Shown here one piece after another: positions 7,248 to 15,400 of a stretch of DNA of 22,147 nucleotides. Location of the stretch: the NCBI GenBank assembly GCA_036986135.1, contig BTQZ01000042.1:1-22147 (forward strand), in the 5' to 3' direction. Origin of the DNA: JADFRG01 sp036986135. GTDB lineage: Bacteria > Chloroflexota > Anaerolineae > Anaerolineales > E44-bin32. The position numbers and the translations under genes were made by a program. Position 1 is the first letter of the stretch. Each line of letters opens with the position of its first letter. The notes beneath the pieces were generated by a model. It had not been told where the DNA came from, searched no databases, and saw only the letters and a list, made by a program, of their open reading frames with translations.

Positions 7248-7348
7248 GACCGCCTGTTGATTCGATTGTATTTCAGTATAGAGCGCGAGTCAATTGAGTC
7301 GCCGCACGTCCCTTCAATGAATAGTCCGTCGCCTGACGAACTGCTAAC

Positions 7349-7762
7349 CTATTCGCTGAAGATCCAGAAACTCGTCACGCGGATCTGGTTTCGATCCGCC
7401 CAATCTTTCACGCTGGCCGCCAAAGAATCCGGCGCGACGACGTAGAAAGAACCTTCCCCCACTTTAGCCCGGCGTGCCAGCGTCTTGCACGATTTCTCAG
7501 AGACGCTAGAAGCGAGCCCATCCCGATTGATCACATACCAAAAAGCCTCGCGCCACTTCATCGTCTTCCATTCCAGCGCGGAGACATGCGGTCGAACGCC
7601 GTGCATGTCATCGGGGGGGCCTGCCGGCCAGTTGGAGGGGGTGGCGCGCACGTCCAGAAAGTTTGCAGCCTGCGAGACGCGTTCCGCTACCTGGCCTACG
7701 AGGTGATCGATCTCCGTTTTCGTGGTGTGATTCAGGTGCAACGCGGTATTCAACGCCGCCAT
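7349..7762 (-). CDS. Hypothetical protein, 137 residues
   Basis: I do not recognise a family. The ATG at 7762 has a GGAGGG box about 9-10 nt upstream, and codon use resembles neighbouring genes, which supports a real gene. The protein is soluble, with no membrane segment or signal peptide. The N-terminal third looks helical (KTEIDHLVGQVAERVSQAA). The middle is rich in Pro, His and Trp (NWPAGPPDDMHG), followed by ALEWKTMKWREAFWYV. The C-terminal part has an alpha/beta character and ends SFWIFSE. It is convergent with elp3 and divergent from the ABC transporter, so it stands alone. A hairpin lies beyond its stop. Confidence 0.6.
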   Translation of the reverse strand: MAALNTALHLNHTTKTEIDHLVGQVAERVSQAANFLDVRATPSNWPAGPPDDMHGVRPHVSALEWKTMKWREAFWYVINRDGLASSVSEKSCKTLARRAKVGEGSFYVVAPDSLAASVKDWADRNQIRVTSFWIFSE

Positions 7763-7889
7763 GATAGGTGCCCTCCAGCAATCCCAGCCTGATGCTACTC
7801 TTCGGAAGAATTAGGGGAAATAGGAAATCCGTCCCCCACATATATGGGAGAACATTCGTGCTGTGTATGGAGCCGAAAAGGGCGTGCGA

Positions 7890-7895
7890 TATAAT
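7890..7895 (+). promoter_or_regulatory. -10 element of the ABC transporter gene
   Basis: A consensus TATAAT in GCGATATAATTTCG lies 49 nt upstream of the ABC transporter ATG. No good -35 is visible at 17 bp spacing. Confidence 0.5.
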
Positions 7896-7944
7896 TTCGA
7901 TCTTTGCCTAGAACGTAATTAGCCAAGCAGGTCTCGAGGGCGCT

Positions 7945-9960
7945 ATGGGGTTTCACTCCGGTAACTGGTATTCCTTCATCCGCTACGACGAAGACCAGGA
8001 TCAGCCGCAGGTCAGCGCGGGGATGCTTCGTCGAGTGGCGGGCTTCGCCAAATCCTACTGGCGCTGGGTCACGCTCACCCTTGTGACCATCATCGGAATC
8101 TCACTCCTGAGCCTGGTACCCCCACTTCTGATCCGTAATCTGATCGATGTCGCCCTTCCTGAAAAAGACGTTACCCGCCTGAGCTTGCTCGCGCTGGGGA
8201 TGATTGCGGTCCCGATCATCAACGGACTGCTCGGCGTGGCGCAGCGCTACGCCAGCTCTACGGTAGGCGAGGGGCTCATTTTCGATCTTAGAAGCGAGGT
8301 TTATGCCCACCTGCAACGAATGAGTCTGCGCTTCTACACTCATACCCAAACCGGCGAGATGATGTCGCGTCTGAACAACGACGTCGTCGGGGCTCAGCGC
8401 GCGGTGACCGGAACGCTGGTCACGATCGTGAGCGATTCGATTTCATTGATCGCTACCTTGGCGATCATGACCGCACTCGACTGGCGCCTGACTTTGCTCA
8501 GCGTGGCAATCCTTCCGCTGTTCATCCTGCCCGCCCGGCGTGTCGGACGGGTCCTTCGACAGATCGCGCGCGAGCAGATGAATCTGAACGCGCGTATGAA
8601 TGCACTGATGAACGAAACGCTCAACATCAGCGGGGCGCTGCTGGTCAAGATCTTTGGCCGGTATGCCACGGAGGTCGGCCGCTTTCGGGAGCGCGCGGCA
8701 GACGTGCGCGACATCGGGATCCGCCAGGCCTTCGTCGGTCGCTGGTTCTTTCTTTCGCTCAGCCTCGTTACCGCAATCGGCACCGCAACGGTTTTCTGGC
8801 TCGGAGGCTACCTCGTCATCGTCGACATATTTACCCTGGGGACGCTGATAGCCTTTACGGCCTATTTAGTCAACCTCTACGGACCGCTCATGGCGCTGAC
8901 CAACGCTCGCGTCGATTTCGCCACTTCCATGGTGAGCTTCGAACGCGTCTTTGAAGTACTCGACCTGCCAATCGAAATCCAGGATCGGCCAAATGCGGTC
9001 AGTATCGTACGTGCGGAAGGAAACGTTCGATTTGAGCAGGTCTGCTTTAGCTATATAGAGGAGGGCGAAGCCCGATCGGGGCTGGAGGAAGTAAGTCGTT
9101 TCTCGTGGGGAGGCCGCGGAGCTTATGTGCCACCAACCAAGACCAAAGACGGTAAGTCGCCCGATGGTGAGGAGAAAGCTGGGAATGGGAGAGGGCGGAA
9201 GCCCGAAGAGCGCCGCTGGGCCTTGAAAGACTTGAGTTTCGAAATGAAGGCTGGCCAGGTTGCGGCTCTGGTGGGACCGAGTGGAGCGGGCAAGTCGACG
9301 ATCACCTATCTCCTGCCTCGTCTCTACGATCCGACCGAAGGACGCGTCACGCTGGATGGAATCGATTTGCGCGATATCATGCTGGAATCGCTTGCCGGCC
9401 AGGTGGGGATGGTCACGCAAGAGACGTTCCTCTTCCACGATACCGTGCGCAATAATCTGCTCTATGCAAAGGATGACGCCACTCCGGAGCAGATCGAAGA
9501 GGCATGCCGTGCGGCTCACATCCACGAATTCATCGAGCAGTTGTCCGATGGATATGACACGCTCGTGGGTGAACGAGGGTATCGGCTATCCGGTGGGGAA
9601 AAGCAGCGGGTGGCAATTGCACGCGTTATCCTCAAGGACCCCAAGGTGTTGATTCTCGACGAAGCCACCAGCCACCTTGATTCTCGATCCGAGTCCTTGA
9701 TCCAGAGTGCAATGGAGCGAGTGATGAAAGGCAGGACCTCGCTGGTGATCGCGCACCGATTGAGCACCATCATCGGAGCGGACTGGATCCTGGTCATGGA
9801 TCAGGGGCGTCTGGTTGAGCAGGGGCGGCATCAGGAGCTACTGGCGCGGGGGGGCCTCTACCATACGCTCTATGAAACACAGTTCAAGGAAGGCCTCCTG
9901 CGTGAACGCGAGGCAACGGATCGCCTGCAAACGGCCCCGGAGACCCACCGAGAGCCCTAG
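7945..9960 (+). CDS. ABC exporter half-transporter (membrane domain plus ATPase)
   Basis: MsbA/MDR-type fused exporter, 671 residues, expected to work as a dimer exporting lipids, peptides or drugs. The membrane domain (about 40-325) has six hydrophobic segments; examples are TLVTIIGISLLSLVPPLLI (46-64) and FFLSLSLVTAIGTATVFWL (268-286). The ATPase domain has Walker A GPSGAGKST (444-452), Q loop TQE (491-493), signature LSGGEKQR (548-555), Walker B VLILDEA (568-574) and switch H604; all are intact. Between the first ATPase strand (VRFEQVCFSY, 361-370) and RRWALKDLSF there is a charged, Gly/Lys-rich insert of about 50 residues, absent from typical exporters. ATG 7945 has GAGGG 4 nt upstream. 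Substrate is unknown; no second half-transporter is adjacent. Confidence 0.93.
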   Translation: MGFHSGNWYSFIRYDEDQDQPQVSAGMLRRVAGFAKSYWRWVTLTLVTIIGISLLSLVPPLLIRNLIDVALPEKDVTRLSLLALGMIAVPIINGLLGVAQRYASSTVGEGLIFDLRSEVYAHLQRMSLRFYTHTQTGEMMSRLNNDVVGAQRAVTGTLVTIVSDSISLIATLAIMTALDWRLTLLSVAILPLFILPARRVGRVLRQIAREQMNLNARMNALMNETLNISGALLVKIFGRYATEVGRFRERAADVRDIGIRQAFVGRWFFLSLSLVTAIGTATVFWLGGYLVIVDIFTLGTLIAFTAYLVNLYGPLMALTNARVDFATSMVSFERVFEVLDLPIEIQDRPNAVSIVRAEGNVRFEQVCFSYIEEGEARSGLEEVSRFSWGGRGAYVPPTKTKDGKSPDGEEKAGNGRGRKPEERRWALKDLSFEMKAGQVAALVGPSGAGKSTITYLLPRLYDPTEGRVTLDGIDLRDIMLESLAGQVGMVTQETFLFHDTVRNNLLYAKDDATPEQIEEACRAAHIHEFIEQLSDGYDTLVGERGYRLSGGEKQRVAIARVILKDPKVLILDEATSHLDSRSESLIQSAMERVMKGRTSLVIAHRLSTIIGADWILVMDQGRLVEQGRHQELLARGGLYHTLYETQFKEGLLREREATDRLQTAPETHREP

Positions 9961-10105
9961 TCCTCCATCTCTGTATTTATCAACCTAGCCCACCCTTGCG
10001 CTCGCTTGTGTGGCCGCGGGCTTGCTCGCGCGGTTGCGCTACGCAAAAGCATGCAACCTTCCTCCGATCGCTGCGTATATAGGAGTAGAACGAGAACGGC
10101 TGCCA

Positions 10106-10690
10106 ATGGCGGGTAACGACGAAAGAGCTCTGATAGCTGCAGCCGTGGACGGCGAGGATGATTCTTTCAGCAAGATCGTCGAGCGATATCAGAAGCCGGT
10201 CTACAACCTCTGCTATCGATTGCTGGGAAATCACGGAGACGCGGAAGACGCCTCCCAGGAAGCATTTATGAAAGCCTATAAAGGGCTCGAAAAGTATGAT
10301 CCGCGCCGCCCCTTCATTTCCTGGTTGCTTGCTATCGCGTACAACCAGTGCATCGATCAGCTTCGACGTCGGCGCGTCACGTGGATCGGCCTCGAAGCGC
10401 TGTTTGACAGGTCCGACCCGCAATCACCGTCGCCCGAACTCGCCGCAGAAGCGAGAAGCGAAGCCGAGCGCGTTCAAGAGGCACTCTTAACCTTGAGCGT
10501 AAAGGACCGAGCCGTGGTCGTTCTGCGCTATTGGTATGACTATTCCTATGACGAGATTGCAGGTACGCTGTCGTTGACGAACAGTGCGGTCAAGAGTCGC
10601 CTGCACCGTGCGCGCCGCGAACTGATGGGAGTCTGGAATGCCGAGCAGAAGGCGCTAGGAGAAAGTCAGAATGAAGCCTCGCCTGCTTGA
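10106..10690 (+). CDS. ECF-type RNA polymerase sigma factor
   Basis: Sigma-70 family, group 4, 194 residues from ATG 10106. Sigma-2 covers roughly 20-90, with DAEDASQEAFMKAY (45-58) and the DNA-binding helix ending QLRRRR. Sigma-4 covers roughly 129-178, with the helix-turn-helix YSYDEIAGTLSLTNSAVKSR. There is no sigma-3 domain. An in-frame GTG at 10010 would add 32 residues that do not resemble sigma-2, so ATG 10106 is preferred. A TATATA at 10076-10081 and GCAACCTT near 10053-10060 could be an ECF-type autoregulated promoter, but the match is weak. The 3' end overlaps the next gene by 20 nt. Together with that membrane protein it forms a probable sigma/anti-sigma pair. Confidence 0.92.
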   Translation: MAGNDERALIAAAVDGEDDSFSKIVERYQKPVYNLCYRLLGNHGDAEDASQEAFMKAYKGLEKYDPRRPFISWLLAIAYNQCIDQLRRRRVTWIGLEALFDRSDPQSPSPELAAEARSEAERVQEALLTLSVKDRAVVVLRYWYDYSYDEIAGTLSLTNSAVKSRLHRARRELMGVWNAEQKALGESQNEASPA

Positions 10691-11198
10691 TCAATGGCCG
10701 CTCGATGAGCGCGATCTGAGCGCTGCTGAAAGGGAGCGACTGGAGCGCGCGCTCGCGGAATCTCCAGAGTTGCAGAGCGAACTGGGCGCCTGGCAGGCGA
10801 TTGAAGCTTCGCTCCGAGAATCACCGGCTATTGGCCCGAGGCCGGGTTTTGCCCGCCGATGGCGATCGAATCTGGCCGAGAGTCAAGAACGCCGGCGCCT
10901 GCGCCTCGTCCAGTGGCTGCTCGGGGTGCTGTTCTTGGGCGCGTTTGCCGCGATGCTGCTCATTGGCCTGGAGGTCTTGGCCTCGCCGGCTCAGTTCGGC
11001 GCGGCCTGGATCGAGGCGGTCATACGGATCGGCCAGATCCTGGAGACGGGCGCGCGCTTCTTGACCATCATAGGGAATGGCTGGCCCGCTTTCCTGGGCG
11101 CCCTGGCTTTAGGCGCTGCCGTGGCGTGGTTGAGCGTGTTGTGGGTCGCTGCAATGATTCGATATGGCTTTGGCCGAGTTCAGAATGGAGTGAGTTGA
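10671..11198 (+). CDS. Putative membrane anti-sigma factor without zinc motif
   Basis: A 175-residue protein. The N-terminal part (1-78) is cytoplasmic, charged and helical, with an LSAAERERLERALAESPEL segment like the start of anti-sigma domains. Two transmembrane segments follow (about 80-103 and 138-162). The HxxxCxxC zinc site of ZAS-type anti-sigma factors is absent; the protein contains no cysteine. Its start lies inside the sigma gene (20-nt overlap) with AGGAGA at 10657-10662, and its stop overlaps the next start, so all three genes are translationally coupled. The anti-sigma role is inferred from position and topology rather than from a diagnostic motif. Confidence 0.7.
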   Translation: MKPRLLDQWPLDERDLSAAERERLERALAESPELQSELGAWQAIEASLRESPAIGPRPGFARRWRSNLAESQERRRLRLVQWLLGVLFLGAFAAMLLIGLEVLASPAQFGAAWIEAVIRIGQILETGARFLTIIGNGWPAFLGALALGAAVAWLSVLWVAAMIRYGFGRVQNGVS

Positions 11199-12241
11199 TG
11201 AAGAAACTTATATTGGTGCCAATAGTGGTGTTCGTTGCTGCCCTGGCGCTGCCAGGCGCAGCCTACGCGGGCGAAGCCGAACAAGGCCAGGTCATATTTG
11301 GCGGAACATTCACGCTGAAGAGCGGTGAGGTGCTGAATGGGGACCTGGTGATATTCGGCGGCTCGGTCGAGCTTGAGGAAGGCTCGATCGTTGACGGTGA
11401 TGTCCTCTTGTTTGGCGGCAATGCCGAGATCCATGGCGAAATCGATGGGGATTTGGCGCTGCTGGGAGGGAACGCGGATCTCGGCCCAACCGCCGTAATT
11501 ACCGGCGGCGTGGCCACTATGGGAGGCAACGTTGATCGCGCCGATGGCGCGATAGTGGAGGGCGATTTCGTTTCCGCAGATGGATTCTATCTCCCATTCA
11601 ACTTCGAGCTCCCCAATCTACCGGATTTCCGAGACGCGGCCCGCGTGCGACCCTTCGGGCGCAGCAGCTTTGGGCCCTTCTTCTCGCCGGTCACGAGCAT
11701 TCTGTGGTTCGTTCTTCGGATCCTGCTGGTTTCCGCGCTGGCCATTCTAGTCGTGCTGTTCTGGCCGAAGCCGGCAGAGCGAACAGGCGAAGCGGCGGTT
11801 TCGCAGCCGATCGTCTCGGGAGGGCTGGGCTGCCTGACGTTTATCGTGGTTCCGATCCTATCCGTTCTCCTGGGGATTACGATCATCGGCCTGCCGTTGA
11901 GCTTCTTGACGGTGGTCGTGTTGGTGGTTGCAGTCGTGTTCGGTTGGATCGCGATCGGAGTGGAGGTCGGCCGGCGCATGGCGGAGGCCTTCGATTGGGA
12001 ACTCCATCCAGCGGCCGCGGCAGGCATCGGAACGCTGGCAGTCAGCTTCGTCGTGGGCGGGATCGGGCTGATCCCATGCATCGGCTGGCTGGCGCCGCTG
12101 CTGGTGGGCTCGGCCGGTCTGGGAGCGGTAATCCTGACCCGCTTCGGTTCGCGCCAATATGAAATGGCCGCTGCTACCGATGAGTTGCCGCCGCCTAGGA
12201 GCAAGAAGGCGCCGGCCAAGAAAGCCTCTTCCAAGAAGTAG
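11198..12241 (+). CDS. Bactofilin-like (polymer-forming) membrane protein
   Basis: 347 residues from ATG 11198, which overlaps the upstream TGA by one base (TGATG) and has GGAG at 11187-11190. A signal peptide (1-24, ending GAAYA) is followed by a beta-helix of five repeats with period 17-19, marked by FGG (34), FGG (53), FGG (72), LGG (89) and MGG (108), typical of bactofilin/DUF583 domains. A Pro-rich linker leads to about five membrane segments (about 167-189, 205-232, 234-255, 272-290, 292-313), then a Lys/Ala-rich cytoplasmic tail. The signal peptide would place the beta-helix outside the membrane, unlike cytoplasmic bactofilins. Likely target and effector of the sigma/anti-sigma pair in envelope maintenance; the function is inference. 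Confidence 0.82.
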   Translation: MKKLILVPIVVFVAALALPGAAYAGEAEQGQVIFGGTFTLKSGEVLNGDLVIFGGSVELEEGSIVDGDVLLFGGNAEIHGEIDGDLALLGGNADLGPTAVITGGVATMGGNVDRADGAIVEGDFVSADGFYLPFNFELPNLPDFRDAARVRPFGRSSFGPFFSPVTSILWFVLRILLVSALAILVVLFWPKPAERTGEAAVSQPIVSGGLGCLTFIVVPILSVLLGITIIGLPLSFLTVVVLVVAVVFGWIAIGVEVGRRMAEAFDWELHPAAAAGIGTLAVSFVVGGIGLIPCIGWLAPLLVGSAGLGAVILTRFGSRQYEMAAATDELPPPRSKKAPAKKASSKK

Positions 12242-12266
12242 ACGACAGTAGATTACGCATAGAGCG

Positions 12267-12296
12267 AACGGGGCTGGCCCATCGGCCAGCCCCGTT
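12267..12296 (+). terminator. Strong hairpin terminator of the sigma operon
   Basis: A perfect 13-bp stem (12267-12279 with 12284-12296, core CGGGGCTGGCC) closes a CATC tetraloop. It starts 25 bp after the bactofilin stop and ends in a short T run (GTTTGGGTT). This is the clearest intrinsic terminator in the window. Confidence 0.85.
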
Positions 12297-12431
12297 TGGG
12301 TTGAGAGGCCGGCAACTCGATGCGACCATTCAATCGGAATATACTCGCGGTCATTTGTACTCCAATCCCTCGGAAGCCTTAAAAATCCAGCTCAAAACGC
12401 GCAATAGGTGGCATCCCACAAGACGCTCCGA

Positions 12432-12437
12432 TATAAT
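12432..12437 (+). promoter_or_regulatory. -10 element of dnaE
   Basis: A consensus TATAAT in CCGATATAATCGC. A start near 12444 gives a leader of about 20 nt before ATG 12465, with a GGGGGGG tract (12457-12463) just ahead of the ATG as ribosome site. The -35 is not recognisable. Confidence 0.55.
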
Positions 12438-12464
12438 CGCTCGGGTCCAAATTCTCGGGGGGGC

Positions 12465-15400
12465 ATGTCCTTCGTTCACCTGCACGTCCATTCCGAATAT
12501 TCGCTGCTCGATGGACTGAGTCGAATCCCAGCTTTAGTGCAACGCGCCAAGGAATTGAACATGCCTGCCGTGGCGTTGACGGATCACGGCACCATGTTTG
12601 GTGCCGTGCATTTCTATAATGCGGCCAAGCAAGAAGGCATCAAGCCCTTGATCGGGATGGAGGCCTACCTTGCACCGCGCGGCATGCAGGATCGCGACCA
12701 CCAGCAGGACAGCCGTACCGCCCATCTGCTGCTGCTGGCCGAAAATAAGCAGGGCTATCGGAACCTGTTGAAGATCGCTACCGCCGCTCAACTCGAGGGC
12801 TTTTACTACCGTCCCCGCATCGATCAAGCGTTCCTCGCATCTCATAGCGACGGGCTCATTGCTACCACCGGGTGCATGTCCGGCGAAGTCCCGCGTGCCC
12901 TAGGCCAGGGCCGTCATCAGTACGCCGAAGAGCGCCTGGACTGGTATTTCGATGTCTTCGGCAGGGACCGATTCTTCTTCGAGCTTCAGAGCCACGATAT
13001 CCCGGAGCTGGAGGGCGTCAATCAAGCGCTGATCGATCTAGCGCCTAAGTACAAGGCGCGCTTTGTGGCGACGAACGACGTGCATTACGTGCGGCCGGAG
13101 GAGGCCGACCTGCAGGACGTGCTGCTCTGCATACAGACCGGCTCGGTCCTGAGCGATCCGGACCGCATGCGCATGACGGATGATTCCTATTATCTCCGCT
13201 CAACACAGGAAATGACCGAGTTGTTTGGTGAAGTGGAAGGAGCCATCGAGAATACGCTCTGGATCGCCGAGCGCGCGAATGTAGAACTCGATTTTGAGCA
13301 ATATCGCCTTCCGCCGTTCGAGGTTCCGAGAGGCCATACCGCTGAGAGTTACCTTCGAGTCCTGTGCGAAGAGGGACTCGAGCGTCGCTACGGAGCATAC
13401 GCCAAGGACGGGGAGCGGAGAGAGCGCTTGGACTACGAGCTCGGCGTGATCCACGAGATGGGATTTGACGCTTACTTCCTGATCGTGTGGGACCTGTGCC
13501 GGTTCGCGGCGGAGCAAGGCATCTGGTACAACGCACGCGGATCGGCCGCCGGATCCATCGTGGCATACTGCTTGGATATCACACTTGTAGATCCCATCGA
13601 GCACGGCCTAATCTTTGAGAGATTCTTAAATCCTGGCCGAGTATCCATGCCGGATATCGACATGGATTTCCAGGATGACCGGCGCTCCGAGCTCCTTGAA
13701 TACACAGCCAAGAAGTACGGCGGGGACAAAGTGGCCCAGATCATCACCTTCGGCACGCTCGGCGCCAGGGCCGCCATCCGCGATGTTGGGCGGGTGATGG
13801 ACATCCCCTTACCGGAAGTGGATAGGATTGCAAAGGTCATCCCGAATATTCCTGGAAAGCCGGTCACGATACCGGAAGCGCTCGAAACGGTTCCAAACCT
13901 TCAGGAGGCCTATCAGAGCAGCGAGTACATCCGCGAGCTGATTGAGACGGCCGCCAAGCTCGAAGGCGTTGCCAGGAATGCGGGCACGCACGCCGCGGGT
14001 GTGATCATCACCGATAAACCCATCACCGAATACATTCCCCTTCACAGGCCGACCAAGGGCAGCCAGGAAGATAGCCCCATACGCGCGGTTACCCAGTTCG
14101 AAATGGGAGTCCTGGAATCGCTGGGCCTGTTGAAGATCGACTATCTGGGCCTGTCGACTCTGACCGTGATGGCACGCGCCTGTGATCTCATCCGACAGCG
14201 GCATGGTGTGGAGTTGGACCTCCAGTCCATCCCGCGAGACGACCCCAAGACGTACGATTTGCTGGGGAGCGGGAATGTCTTAGGAGTATTCCAGGTCGAA
14301 GGAGCCGGAATGCGCCGCTACTTGATGGAGATGAAACCAAGAAACTTGGCGCATGTTACGGCTATGGTGGCGCTCTATCGACCCGGCCCCATGGAATTCA
14401 TACCGGCCTACATTCGCCGCATGCACGGGCAGGAGGGTGTGACGTATCGCCATCCCTCCCTGGAACCGATCCTGAAGGAGACCTACGGGATCACGGTCTA
14501 CCAGGAACAGATCATGTACTCCGCGATGAGCCTGGCGGGCTACACGGCCTCCGAGGCGGACAACCTGCGCAAAGCGGTGGCGAAGAAAAAGGCCAAAGCG
14601 CTGCGGGAGCAGCGACAGAAATTCGTTGAGGGGGCGGTGGCCAACGAGATTCCCCGGGAAACGGCCGATACGATCTTTGACGACTGGGAAGCGTTCGCCC
14701 GATACGGCTTTCCGAAGGGTCATGCCGCCGATTATGCGGTTATCTGCGTGCAGACCGCATATCTGAAGGCAAACTATCCCATGGAGTACATGACGGCGCT
14801 GCTGTCTGTCTACATGGGTGTCACCGATCGGGTGGCGCTTTATGTGGCCGAGTGCAGGCGTATGGGGCTGACCGTTCTTCCTCCCAACGTCAATGGAAGC
14901 GGGCTCGACTTCGAGATCGAGGATCAAGCGCCGGGGATTCGCTACGGCCTTGGAGCGATCAAGAACGTCGGATATGGCTCGGTGGAAGCGATGCTACAAG
15001 CCCGCCCTGACGAGGGATTCGTCGACCTGGTGGACTTCGCTCGTCGCGTGGATTTGCGACAGGTCGGAAAGCGGGCTATGGAGAGTTTGATTCGGGTCGG
15101 AGCGCTGGATGAATTGGGAGCGCGGCTGGATCTGCTGGAATCGCTTGATCGCATTGTGAGCTATTCCGCCACGCACTTCAGGGCGGCGGAGGTCGGCCAG
15201 CTGTCGATCTTTGGCGAGTCGACCGGCGTTGCAGAGCAATTGGTATTGAAACCAGCCACCGTCGATGTCTCCTGGCGCCGCCAGCTAGGCTGGGAAAAGG
15301 AGCTATTGGGATCCTACGTTTCGGATCATCCGTTGGCGGCGAAGATGGACGAGCTTTCAAGGGTCGTAACTCACTACAGTGGTGAGATCGGCGAGTCCAT

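Noticed and set aside
10010..10105. GTG 10010 start for the ECF sigma factor
   Set aside because: The extra 32 residues do not fit sigma-2, and the candidate promoter elements lie inside this stretch.
9961..10105. Possible small RNA or terminator between the ABC transporter and sigma genes
   Set aside because: No stable hairpin or T tract could be found by eye.
10859..11197. N-terminal extension of the bactofilin-like protein
   Set aside because: The real start at 11198 has a ribosome site and begins a clear signal peptide; the extension is an out-of-frame shadow of the anti-sigma gene.
13045..13566. Antisense frames within dnaE (for example 173 codons)
   Set aside because: Arg/Pro-rich shadow translations of a high-GC coding strand, with no start signals.
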